A stretch of 64,000 nt of DNA from NCBI GenBank assembly GCA_036389155.1, contig DASVQN010000020.1:62001-126000 (forward strand), written 5' to 3'. The position numbers and the translations under genes were made by a program. The notes below the pieces were generated by a model. It saw only the letters and a list, made by a program, of their open reading frames with translations, did no database searches and had not been told where the DNA came from. Origin of the DNA: CADCVT01 sp036389155 (GTDB lineage: Bacteria; Actinomycetota; Thermoleophilia; Solirubrobacterales; Solirubrobacteraceae). Below are positions 24,762-32,083 of this stretch, piece after piece (the first letter of the stretch is position 1; the number at the start of each line of letters is the position of its first letter).

Positions 24762-25732
24762 ACCCGGAAGTGCTCCACCATGAAGCCGCGGTCGGCTTTC
24801 GTGAGCAGCTCGCCCATCGCCGACAACGCCGAGAAGGCGATCCCGATCGCGATGGCGATCGGCAGGGCGGGGAGCGAGAGGCCGACCACCCGGCGGCGGC
24901 GGATCAGCGTCTCGACGGTTCGCCGGACGTCGGTCGCGAAGCGGCGCGCGGTGCCGATCGTCGTCCACTGGGCGCCCGGCTCGGCCATGAACAGCCGGTC
25001 GCGCCCCCGAGAGAAGGAGCGCGTGAGGAACTGCCCGGCGCCGAGCGGCGGAGGGTGTCGTACGTGGGCGCCCTGGGCGGTCACCATCGTCACGCCCCGC
25101 GCCTCCATCAGGTTGCGAAGCAGCTGGCAGGCGCCGCGGGAGGTCTCCGGCATCGACGGGAACGGGAACCGCACCGCGACCTCGCGGCGGAACGCGACGT
25201 TGTTCGTGGCCAGCCGCGTCATCGGCACGAGCTCGTCCGTCTCGGCGCGCAGCGGGAAGATCCAGTTCGCCGCGAACGTGCGGCTGTAGACGTCCGTCGG
25301 GTCGACGTACGTGTTCCCGCCGACCACCGAGATCTCGGGATCGGCGAACGGCGCCAGCACCCGTGCGAGCCACCCCGGCTCGGGCAGGACGTCGCAGTCG
25401 AGGAAGACCAGCAGCTCGCCCCGCGCCTCGCGTACCGCCGTGTTCTTCAGCTCGTAGTACTCGAGCCCGGCCGGGGCGAGGAAGCGGATGTCGAACAGCC
25501 CGGCGTCGGAGCCGAGCGTCGCGCGGACGAACGTCTCGCAGGCGTCCCGAGTTGCACGATCGACGCAGACGAGCAGCTCGGGGTGCCGGAGGAACGCCTG
25601 CCCTGCCGTCTCGCGGACCTGCTCGGCGAGGATCCGCAGCATCGAGCGGCTGCGGTCCTGCCCCTGCCGCGGCGCCTGCTCCCATTCGACGATGATCGAG
25701 AGCGACGTCTCATGGTCCGGCTTTCCCGTCAT
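24758..25732 (-). CDS. Family 2 glycosyltransferase with C-terminal membrane segment
   Basis: 324 residues. GT-A core with LLVCVDRATRDAC, LKNTAVREARGELLVFLDCDVLPEPGWL (DxD at 112-114), NNVAFRR and HVRHPPPLG, then a hydrophobic stretch near 280-300 (LSLPALPIAIAIGIAFSAL) that probably anchors it in the membrane. ATG 25732 is divergent from the precursor gene with 111 bases between. The position between B2 and the precursor suggests a role in decorating or exporting the lasso product, but this is inference. Confidence 0.82.
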   Translation of the reverse strand: MTGKPDHETSLSIIVEWEQAPRQGQDRSRSMLRILAEQVRETAGQAFLRHPELLVCVDRATRDACETFVRATLGSDAGLFDIRFLAPAGLEYYELKNTAVREARGELLVFLDCDVLPEPGWLARVLAPFADPEISVVGGNTYVDPTDVYSRTFAANWIFPLRAETDELVPMTRLATNNVAFRREVAVRFPFPSMPETSRGACQLLRNLMEARGVTMVTAQGAHVRHPPPLGAGQFLTRSFSRGRDRLFMAEPGAQWTTIGTARRFATDVRRTVETLIRRRRVVGLSLPALPIAIAIGIAFSALSAMGELLTKADRGFMVEHFRV

Positions 25733-25843
25733 CGGCGGCGAAGTCTGCCACGGGTCGCCTTCCGTGGATCCGGCGACCTCTGCGGCTGGCGTTCGGCCGG
25801 TCCGATCGTTATCTTCCGCCGACGCTTCTGACGAGGGAGAACG

Positions 25844-25987
25844 ATGCTTGACAGCGATGAGCGCACGGAGAACCACGAGGACGAGCGTGAGCAGTGGGAG
25901 GAGCCCCGGCTCGACGTCACGTCGCTGAAGGCCGCGATGTCGACCGGCCTCGGGACCGGAACCGACGGCCCGAACAACTACTCCTGA
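25844..25987 (+). CDS. Lasso peptide precursor (47 residues)
   Basis: Starts MLDSDERTENHEDEREQ, an acidic leader, then W18-E-E-P21-R-L23, the WxxPxL form of the YxxPxL motif bound by B1 proteins. The C-terminus after MST is GLGTGTDGPNNYS. If cleavage is before Gly35, the core is 13 residues and Asp41 is core position 7, giving a seven-residue macrolactam ring and a six-residue tail ending in Ser47. A cut after STG (Thr at -2) would put Asp at position 6, which is not a known ring size, so I prefer Gly35. Strong ribosome binding site GAGGGAGA at 25833-25840. Next genes are the cyclase and a kinase. Confidence 0.8.
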   Translation: MLDSDERTENHEDEREQWEEPRLDVTSLKAAMSTGLGTGTDGPNNYS

Positions 25988-26012
25988 CGCACCCGGCGCG
26001 CAGCGCAGCGCG

Positions 26013-27833
26013 ATCTTCGGGGTCGTCACCTTCGGCGGCGACGACGCCACGCTCGGGCCGCGTGTCGTCCGCGACCGCGCGCTGACGCTCGTCGCCGCGG
26101 GTCGCGTCGACAACCGGCGCGCGGTGGCGGCGTCGCTTGCTCCGGGCACGGGCGGGCCGCCGCCATGCGACGCCGAGCTGATGCTCGCCGCGCACCGCCG
26201 TTTCGGCGACGAGGCCCCGAGCCGGCTCGTCGGCGAGTTCGCCTTCGCCATCTGGGACGCCGACAAGCGGACACTGCTGGCCGTGGCCTCCGCGCCACTC
26301 GCGCCCCCGCTGTACTTCCACGACGCCGGGGACCGCTTCGCGTTCGCGGGCCGCGCCCGGGCGTTGCTCGCCCTGCCCGGCGTCGCGCGTCGCGTCGACG
26401 AGGAGCACGTCGCCTCCTTCCTCACGCACGCGGACACGGGTGCCGACCGCACCTTCTTCCGGGGCATCCGCCGGCTGCTGCCGGGGCAGCGCCTCGTCGC
26501 GCGCCGCGGGGGCGTGGCAGTCACGCCGTGGTGGCGGCCCGACCTCCACGACGACCTCTCGCTGCGCGACGACGCCGAGTACGTCGCGGCGTTCGAGGAG
26601 CTCCTCGAGGGCGTCATCGACGATCACCTGCCGGCCGGTGGGAGGTGCGGGGCGCTCCTGAGCGGCGGCCTCGACTCGGGCGCCGTGGCCACCACGGCCG
26701 CGCCGCTGCTCGACCGGGCCGGGCGCCGCCTGGCCGCGTACACGCACGTTCCTCACGCGGCCTTCGCCGGCGCGGTGATGGACGGGCGCTACGCCGACGA
26801 GACGCCGCACGTCGAAGCGCTGGCGTCCATGCATCCGAACGTCGACCTGCAGCTCGTGCCCGAGGAGCCGCGCGGGCTTCTCGAGGGCGCCGAGCACGTC
26901 TTCGCCGCGACCGAGAGCCCGATCCGCAACGCGTCGAATCGCGGCTGGCTCGAAGCGATCTTCGCGCGCGCTCGAGCCGACGGCGTCAGCGTCCTGCTCA
27001 ACGGCGACCAGGGCAACCTCACCGCGAGCTGGGACGGCAGCGGCCTGCTCATGGAGCTGGTCAGGCACGGCCGCCTCCTCGACGCCACTCGGGAGGCGCG
27101 CGCGCTCGCACACAGCGGCGGAGCGTCGTCGGCCGGCCATGCGCTCGTCCGTCTCGGGATCCAGCCGTTCCTCCCGCAGGGCGTCAACGTCGGGATCTCG
27201 ATGCTGCGGGGCGGTCCCCGCGTGCGCGGGAACGACGCGTACGGGACCTACTCGCTGATCGCGCCCTCGCTCGCCGCCGAGCTCGACCTCGCCTCCCGCG
27301 ACCGGAACCTCCGCCGCCGCGTCCATCGGCTCCCGGTCCGCGGTCTGCGCGCGCGCCGGCTGCGGACCCTGGTGGCGACCGGTGTGACCGGCGCGCCGGT
27401 CCTGGCCGGTTACCGCGAGCTGTTCGGGATCGACATCCGCACCCCGCTCGCCGACCGCCGCCTGGTCGAGTTCTGCCTCCGCGTGCCGGAGGCGCAGTTC
27501 GCCCGGGAGGGCACGGACCGCCGGCTCATCCGGCGGGCGATGGCGGGCCGGCTGCCCGAGCCCACGCTGCGCGGCCGGCAGCGAGGGCTCCAGGCGCCGT
27601 CGTGGTCCGACGACATCGCCCGCGAGCGTCCGCAGCTGCTCGCAGCGGTCGGCCGGTTCGAGCGCGACGATCTCGCCCGCCGGGTGCTCGACCTGCCGCG
27701 TCTGCGAACGCTGCTCGAGAACTGGCCGCGGACGCCGCCGACGAGCAGCGCGGACGTCCAGATCTACCGCGGTGCGGTCCCGTCGGCGCTGATGACCGGC
27801 GCGTTCCTGCTCTGGGCGCAGGAAGCCGCGTAG
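26013..27833 (+). CDS. Lasso peptide cyclase (asparagine-synthetase-like C protein)
   Basis: About 606 residues. An N-terminal glutaminase-like domain without the catalytic Cys (IFGVVTFGG ... LVAAGRVDNRRAVAASL ... LVGEFAFAIWDADKRTL) and a C-terminal ATP-pyrophosphatase domain with SGGLDSGAVATT. It would adenylate the core Asp and close the ring. The start is a problem: no ATG, GTG or TTG exists in frame between a stop at 25926 and GTG 26124, yet conserved sequence runs back to the ATC at 26013. Either ATC is used, coupled to the precursor stop 25 bases earlier, or a base is missing. I give 26013 as the start of conserved sequence. Confidence 0.82.
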   Translation: MFGVVTFGGDDATLGPRVVRDRALTLVAAGRVDNRRAVAASLAPGTGGPPPCDAELMLAAHRRFGDEAPSRLVGEFAFAIWDADKRTLLAVASAPLAPPLYFHDAGDRFAFAGRARALLALPGVARRVDEEHVASFLTHADTGADRTFFRGIRRLLPGQRLVARRGGVAVTPWWRPDLHDDLSLRDDAEYVAAFEELLEGVIDDHLPAGGRCGALLSGGLDSGAVATTAAPLLDRAGRRLAAYTHVPHAAFAGAVMDGRYADETPHVEALASMHPNVDLQLVPEEPRGLLEGAEHVFAATESPIRNASNRGWLEAIFARARADGVSVLLNGDQGNLTASWDGSGLLMELVRHGRLLDATREARALAHSGGASSAGHALVRLGIQPFLPQGVNVGISMLRGGPRVRGNDAYGTYSLIAPSLAAELDLASRDRNLRRRVHRLPVRGLRARRLRTLVATGVTGAPVLAGYRELFGIDIRTPLADRRLVEFCLRVPEAQFAREGTDRRLIRRAMAGRLPEPTLRGRQRGLQAPSWSDDIARERPQLLAAVGRFERDDLARRVLDLPRLRTLLENWPRTPPTSSADVQIYRGAVPSALMTGAFLLWAQEAA

Positions 27834-27837
27834 CGGC

Positions 27838-28698
27838 GTGTGGCGCTACGAGCACTGCGGGTTGCGCGTCGCGTCGGAATGCGTGATCGCCGGCCTCACC
27901 CCCTCGGCGTCGACCGGTGAGGCCGACGTTCGCGTGGTGGTGGCGGGTCACGCGCAAAGCGTGGCGGCCGGGCCGCGCGCGACCTGGCTCCCCGGCGGCA
28001 GGTGCCGCATCCGCTTCCCGGGGGTCGGCCAGTTCGAGGTGTGCGGCGGGGAGGAGGTCGCGGTCCGGCCGGAACGCGGCGCGTCCGAGGCGCAGGTCTC
28101 GCTGTTCCTGCTCGGGGCGGTGTGGGCCGCGCTGCTGCACCAGCGCGGGGCGTTCGCCCTGCACGCGGGTGTGGTCGCCGACGGTGAGGGCACGATCGCG
28201 TTCTGCGGGCCGCGCGGCGCGGGGAAGTCGAGCGCGGTCGCGCAGCTTCTTCGCCGCGGCCACACGCTGGTGAGCGACGATCTGACGCGCTTGGACGTGA
28301 GGGAGGGAGCACCCCCGCTCGTCTGGCCGTCGACGCGCCGGGTGAAGCTGACGGTGGAAGCCGTCGCGGCGGTCGGAGCACCCGCGCCGTCGCCCGCGCC
28401 GCCGATGCCGGACGGCAAGCTGCACCTGCCCTGGACGGCCGAGATGCCGCCGGAGCCCCTGCCGCTGCGCGCGCTGTACGCGCTGAGCTGGGGTGAGCCG
28501 CCGCGCGCGGCGCGCCTTCGCGGCCACGAGGCGGTCGCGGCCGTCGCCGCGGGCGCGACCTACCGGCCGGAGCTCGTCGAGCCCGCGGAGGGCCCGGCGC
28601 GCCACTGGATCCACTGCACTCGCATCGCGCAGCAGGTCGCCATCCACGAGTTCGTCCGCCCGCGCGACTGGAGCGCGGTTCTTCCGCCTACCGCGTGA
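27838..28698 (+). CDS. HPr-kinase-like lasso peptide kinase
   Basis: 286 residues. P-loop GPRGAGKSSAV (124-134) and Walker B-like LVSDDLTRL (144-152) follow LHAGVV, as in HPr kinase homologues. In paeninodin-type clusters such kinases phosphorylate the C-terminal Ser of the precursor, and here the precursor ends in Ser47. GTG 27838 starts four bases after the cyclase stop, so the two are cotranscribed. Its last 11 bases overlap the convergent alcohol dehydrogenase gene. The kinase role is inferred from family and context. Confidence 0.8.
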   Translation: MWRYEHCGLRVASECVIAGLTPSASTGEADVRVVVAGHAQSVAAGPRATWLPGGRCRIRFPGVGQFEVCGGEEVAVRPERGASEAQVSLFLLGAVWAALLHQRGAFALHAGVVADGEGTIAFCGPRGAGKSSAVAQLLRRGHTLVSDDLTRLDVREGAPPLVWPSTRRVKLTVEAVAAVGAPAPSPAPPMPDGKLHLPWTAEMPPEPLPLRALYALSWGEPPRAARLRGHEAVAAVAAGATYRPELVEPAEGPARHWIHCTRIAQQVAIHEFVRPRDWSAVLPPTA

Positions 28699-29710
28699 AG
28701 ACGAGCTTCGTGTGCGGCTCGAGGAGGGCCGCACCCGCCTCCTCCCACGGCACGACGCGGTCGCTGACGACGCTCGGGTCGAACCGCCCGCTCGTCACCA
28801 GGTCGAGCACCGCCGGCATCTCCGCGCGCGCCATCGCCCGGCCGGCGTGCAGCTTCATCCCCGTCGAGTACATCTCGAGCAGCGGCACGGGCGTCTCCGG
28901 CTCGTAGAGGATCCCGACGTGCGTGCAGTCGCCGCCGGGCTCGGTGGAGCGGCAGGCGCACGCGAGCGACGCGCGGCTGGCGCCCGCGTCGACGACGACG
29001 GGGTAGCGGTGCTCGCCGCGGTACGGCGGGTCGGCGTCGACCGCCTCGGCGCCGAGGTCCGACGCGATGCCCAGGCGGCGCGGGTCGCGGTCGTAGTAGG
29101 TCACGCGCTCCGAGCCGAGCGCGACCGCGATGCCGGTGGCGTAGAGCCCGATCGACCCGCCCCCGCCGCCGCCGAGGACGAGGACCTGCGCCCCGGGCCG
29201 CGCGGCCAGGTAGGGCGCGACGGCACGGTAGCCGTCGGGGATGTTGTCGCTCGCGCTGGCGATGGCGTGCGGGTCGACGTCCGGCGGCGCCGGGACCAGC
29301 ATCGCGTCGGCGAACGGGACCCGGACGACGTCGGCGAGGAAGCCGCCCCAGTCACCGCCGAGCGCGCCGAAGCCGAACATGGCGAGGTCGCCGGCGCGCT
29401 CGCAGCTGCCGGTCAGGCCGCGGCGGCAGCGGTCGCACTCCCCGCACGAGATCTGGAACGGGACGACTACGCGGTCGCCCGGCTTGACGCTCGTGACGGC
29501 TGCGCCGATCTCGAGCACCTCCGCGACGCCTTCGTGCCCGAGCGCGATCGGGCCCTGCAGGGGCGTCTCGCCGCGGACGATCGCCCCGTCGAGGTCGCAC
29601 GTCGCCACGGCGAGCGGCCGGACGAGCGCCTCGGGGTCGCCGCGGATGTCCGGCTCCGGCACCTCCTGCCACTGGAGGTCGCGGGGTCCGGTCATCGTGA
29701 GCTGGCGCAT
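28688..29710 (-). CDS. Zinc-type alcohol dehydrogenase (MDR family)
   Basis: 340 residues. GroES-like domain with catalytic zinc ligands Cys38 (ATCDLDG) and His59-Glu60 (LGHEG), structural zinc Cys89, 92, 95 and 103, and a Rossmann fold with VLGGGGGGSIGLYA (Gly-rich loop with an unusually long run). The substrate is unknown. Start ATG 29710 is preferred to ATG 29725; both lie in the palindrome that probably serves as the TetR operator. Divergent from a TetR gene, which likely represses it. Confidence 0.85.
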   Translation of the reverse strand: MRQLTMTGPRDLQWQEVPEPDIRGDPEALVRPLAVATCDLDGAIVRGETPLQGPIALGHEGVAEVLEIGAAVTSVKPGDRVVVPFQISCGECDRCRRGLTGSCERAGDLAMFGFGALGGDWGGFLADVVRVPFADAMLVPAPPDVDPHAIASASDNIPDGYRAVAPYLAARPGAQVLVLGGGGGGSIGLYATGIAVALGSERVTYYDRDPRRLGIASDLGAEAVDADPPYRGEHRYPVVVDAGASRASLACACRSTEPGGDCTHVGILYEPETPVPLLEMYSTGMKLHAGRAMARAEMPAVLDLVTSGRFDPSVVSDRVVPWEEAGAALLEPHTKLVFTR

Positions 29711-29727
29711 TATGGCGATCACCATAA
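29710..29727. promoter_or_regulatory. Palindromic operator between ADH and TetR genes
   Basis: TTATGG and CCATAA arms flank CGATCA, so 16 of 18 positions pair. It is unusually AT-rich for this genome and overlaps the alcohol dehydrogenase start. It lies nine bases before the TetR -10 box (29736-29741), where bound repressor would block both genes. Confidence 0.6.
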
Positions 29728-29735
29728 CGGCTCGG

Positions 29736-29741
29736 TAGACT
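29736..29741 (+). promoter_or_regulatory. Candidate -10 box (TAGACT) of the TetR gene
   Basis: TAGACT ends nine bases before the ATG at 29751, giving a leaderless message. Confidence 0.45.
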
Positions 29742-29750
29742 CGGCGCCCG

Positions 29751-30284
29751 ATGGCGAACGAGCAGACGCGCGCGCGGGCGATCGAGACGGCGTCGGATCT
29801 CTTCCGCCGGCAGGGCTACGCCGCGACGGGGGTCGCGCAGGTGATCGCGGAGTCGCGGACGCCGAAGGGCTCCTTCTACTTCAACTTCCCGGGCGGGAAG
29901 GAGGAGCTGGGGGCGGAGGCCCTGCGGCTCGGCGGCTCGCGGCTGCTCGCCGGGATCGACGCGCTGGCCGCGGCGATCGAGGAGCCGGCCGCATTCGTGC
30001 GCGCGCTGGCCGACGCGCTCGCCGCGGGGCTGGAGTCCTCGGAGTTCCAGCTGGGCTGCCCGATCGCCACGGTCGCTCTGGAGACCGCTTCGGCCTCGGA
30101 GTCCCTGCGGGCGGAGGCGCAGGCGCAGTTCGCCTCGTGGGAGGCGGCGATGTCGCAGCGGCTGGGGGAGGACGCGGGGATGGTCCTTGCGACGCTCGAG
30201 GGCGCGCTCATCCTCGCGCGGACCCGCCGCAGCGCCGAGCCGGTGCGCGAGGCCGGCCGCAGGCTCGCTGCCCTGCTCGGCTAG
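29751..30284 (+). CDS. TetR-family regulator
   Basis: 177 residues. N-terminal helix-turn-helix (AIETASDLFRRQGYAATGVAQVIAESRTPKGSFYFNFPGGKEEL) of the TetR_N class, then a TetR_C_33-like helical ligand domain (LGCPIATVALETASASESLR) seen in regulators of quinone/alkylating-agent response (YxaF/LmrA group). Probably controls the divergent alcohol dehydrogenase. Stop shares CTAG with the convergent menD. Confidence 0.88.
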   Translation: MANEQTRARAIETASDLFRRQGYAATGVAQVIAESRTPKGSFYFNFPGGKEELGAEALRLGGSRLLAGIDALAAAIEEPAAFVRALADALAAGLESSEFQLGCPIATVALETASASESLRAEAQAQFASWEAAMSQRLGEDAGMVLATLEGALILARTRRSAEPVREAGRRLAALLG

Positions 30285-32083
30285 CCCGTCACCGCATCGT
30301 TCACGCGCCGGTGCAGCTCGCGGTTCTCCTCGCGGTCGGTCGCGATCTCGACGATCGTCGTGCGGCCCGAGTCGAGCGCGGCGGTGAGCGCGGCGCGGAA
30401 GTCGGCGACGCTCGCCGGCCGCGTGTGCGCGCAGTCGTACAGCGCGGCGGCGTGGGCGAAGTCGAGGTCGAGCGGCGTCGCGACGTGCTCGACGTACGCG
30501 TCGCCTTCGCCGCTGACCGGCAGGAACTCGAAGATCCCGCCGCCGTCGTTGTTGAGCAGGACGATCGTGAGCGCGAGGCCGTGGCGCTTCGCCGCGAGCA
30601 GGCCGCCGATGTCGTACGCGAGCGCGACGTCGCCGACGAGCAGCACGGTCGGCCTGTCGCCGGCGGCGGCCGCGCCGAGCGCCGAGGAGACCGTGCCGTC
30701 GATCCCGTTGGCGCCGCGGTTGCTCAGGACGCGCGGCGGATCGTCGCGGACGCCGAAGAACGACTCCACGTCGCGGACCGGCATCGAGGAGGCGACCCAG
30801 AGCGTCGCGTCCTCCGGCAGGCGCGCGCCGAGCTCGCGGGCGACGCGCGGCTCGGTGAGGTCGTTGCCGAGCGCTTGTTCGATCGCTTGGGCCGCAGCCT
30901 CGTCCGCCGCGCGCCAGTCGCTGAGCCACGCCTCGTCGCCGTCCGCCGCGGTGCCGAGCAGCTCGCGGCCGGCGAGGACGGAGCCCGTGCTCATCGGGTC
31001 CGGCCACGGCGACGGCCCGGGGATGACGATCTGCTCGACGTCGGCGTGGGCCGCGAGCCACGCGCGCAGTGGCTTCGAGGTGGGGAGATCGCCGACGCGC
31101 AGGATCGCCTCCGGCCGGTGCCCGGCGACGAACCGCTCGCTGCGCAGCAGGGCGTCGTAGTGCGCGATGGCCGCGGGCCCGGAGCGAGCGCCGCTCAGCG
31201 GGTCGGCGAGGAGGGGAAAGGCGCCGCCGGCCGCGAACGCCGCCGCAGCCCGCCCCGCGCCCGTCCCCGCCACGACGACGGACCGCGGAGGGAGGTCGAA
31301 GTCGGGCGGCGACGGCTCCGGCGCGTGGTCGGAACGGCGAAGCCACGGCGCGCCGCCGGCTCGCCCCGCGCCCCCCGCCTCCTCCGAAGCCGCGCGTCCC
31401 GCCGCGGCGCCTTCGCGCCCTCCACGCGCCTCCTCCGAAGCGGCGCCTCCCGGCGCGGCCCCTTCGCGCCCTCCGCGCGCCTCCCCCGAAGCGGCGCCTC
31501 CCGCCTCCGCCCCTTGGCGCGCGGCGAGGTCGGGCGGCGGCACCAACGGGTCCCTGAAGGGGAGGTTGAGGTGGACGACTCCGGGCCGGCCGTCCTCCGC
31601 CGTCCACACCGCGCGGCACGCCAGCGACCTCACCCACCGGATCCGCTGGGGCGACGCGTCGTGCGTCCCGACCTCGAAGAACCACTTCGCGGCGCTGCCG
31701 TAGAGCTTGACCTGGTCGATGACCTGCCCCGCGCCGACCTCGCGCAGCTCGGGCGGCCGGTCGGCGGTCAGGACGACGAGCGGAATGCCGCCCTCGCGCG
31801 CCTCGTGGACGGCGGGGGCGAAGTTCGCCGCCGCGGTGCCCGATGTACACGTGAGCACGACCGCCCGTCCCGTCGCCTTCGCGAGGCCGATCGCGAAGAA
31901 CCCCGCGGACCGCTCGTCGACGTGCGACCAGCAGCGGATCCGGCCGTCGCGCACGAGGGGCAGCACGATGGGCGTCGACCGCGACCCCGGCGACGTGCAC
32001 GCGTGCGCCACGCCACAGCGAGCCAGCTCGTCGACGAGCGCGAGCATCAGGATGTGCTGGTCGTGCGCCTGCTCCTGCTCCAC
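30281..32083 (-). CDS. menD: SEPHCHC synthase (2-succinyl-5-enolpyruvyl-cyclohexene-carboxylate synthase)
   Basis: ThDP enzyme joining isochorismate and 2-oxoglutarate in menaquinone synthesis. About 600 residues. Pyr domain with LVDELARCGVAHACTSPGSRSTP and the catalytic Glu region (VDERSAGFFAIGLAKATG), central domain, and ThDP motif VGDVALAYDIGGLL ... LNNDGGGIF. Unusual is a low-complexity insertion at about residues 188-236 made of 17-residue repeats (EARGGREGAAPGGAASE). GTG 32083 gives 12 residues before LALVDEL and overlaps the divergent menH start; ATG 32047 is the alternative. Confidence 0.92.
   Translation of the reverse strand: MEQEQAHDQHILMLALVDELARCGVAHACTSPGSRSTPIVLPLVRDGRIRCWSHVDERSAGFFAIGLAKATGRAVVLTCTSGTAAANFAPAVHEAREGGIPLVVLTADRPPELREVGAGQVIDQVKLYGSAAKWFFEVGTHDASPQRIRWVRSLACRAVWTAEDGRPGVVHLNLPFRDPLVPPPDLAARQGAEAGGAASGEARGGREGAAPGGAASEEARGGREGAAAGRAASEEAGGAGRAGGAPWLRRSDHAPEPSPPDFDLPPRSVVVAGTGAGRAAAAFAAGGAFPLLADPLSGARSGPAAIAHYDALLRSERFVAGHRPEAILRVGDLPTSKPLRAWLAAHADVEQIVIPGPSPWPDPMSTGSVLAGRELLGTAADGDEAWLSDWRAADEAAAQAIEQALGNDLTEPRVARELGARLPEDATLWVASSMPVRDVESFFGVRDDPPRVLSNRGANGIDGTVSSALGAAAAGDRPTVLLVGDVALAYDIGGLLAAKRHGLALTIVLLNNDGGGIFEFLPVSGEGDAYVEHVATPLDLDFAHAAALYDCAHTRPASVADFRAALTAALDSGRTTIVEIATDREENRELHRRVNDAVTG
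31376..31520. repeat. 51-bp tandem repeat inside menD (about 2.8 copies)
   Basis: Units at 31376-31426, 31427-31477 and a partial at 31478-31520, each beginning CGCCTCC(T/C)CCGAAGC. The period of 51 keeps the frame, encoding 17-residue repeats of Gly, Ala, Glu, Arg and Ser in the linker after the Pyr domain of MenD. Confidence 0.8.

Noticed and set aside
25733..25843. A clear -35/-10 promoter for the lasso precursor
   Set aside because: An AT-richer patch around TTATCT exists, but no pair of hexamers at proper spacing could be supported.
26124..27833. GTG 26124 as the start of the lasso cyclase
   Set aside because: It would remove the conserved first strand of the glutaminase-like domain (IFGVVTFGG to VDNRR) that is plainly encoded just upstream.
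31376..31520. CRISPR-like tandem array
   Set aside because: Repeat units are directly joined without spacers and keep the menD frame.
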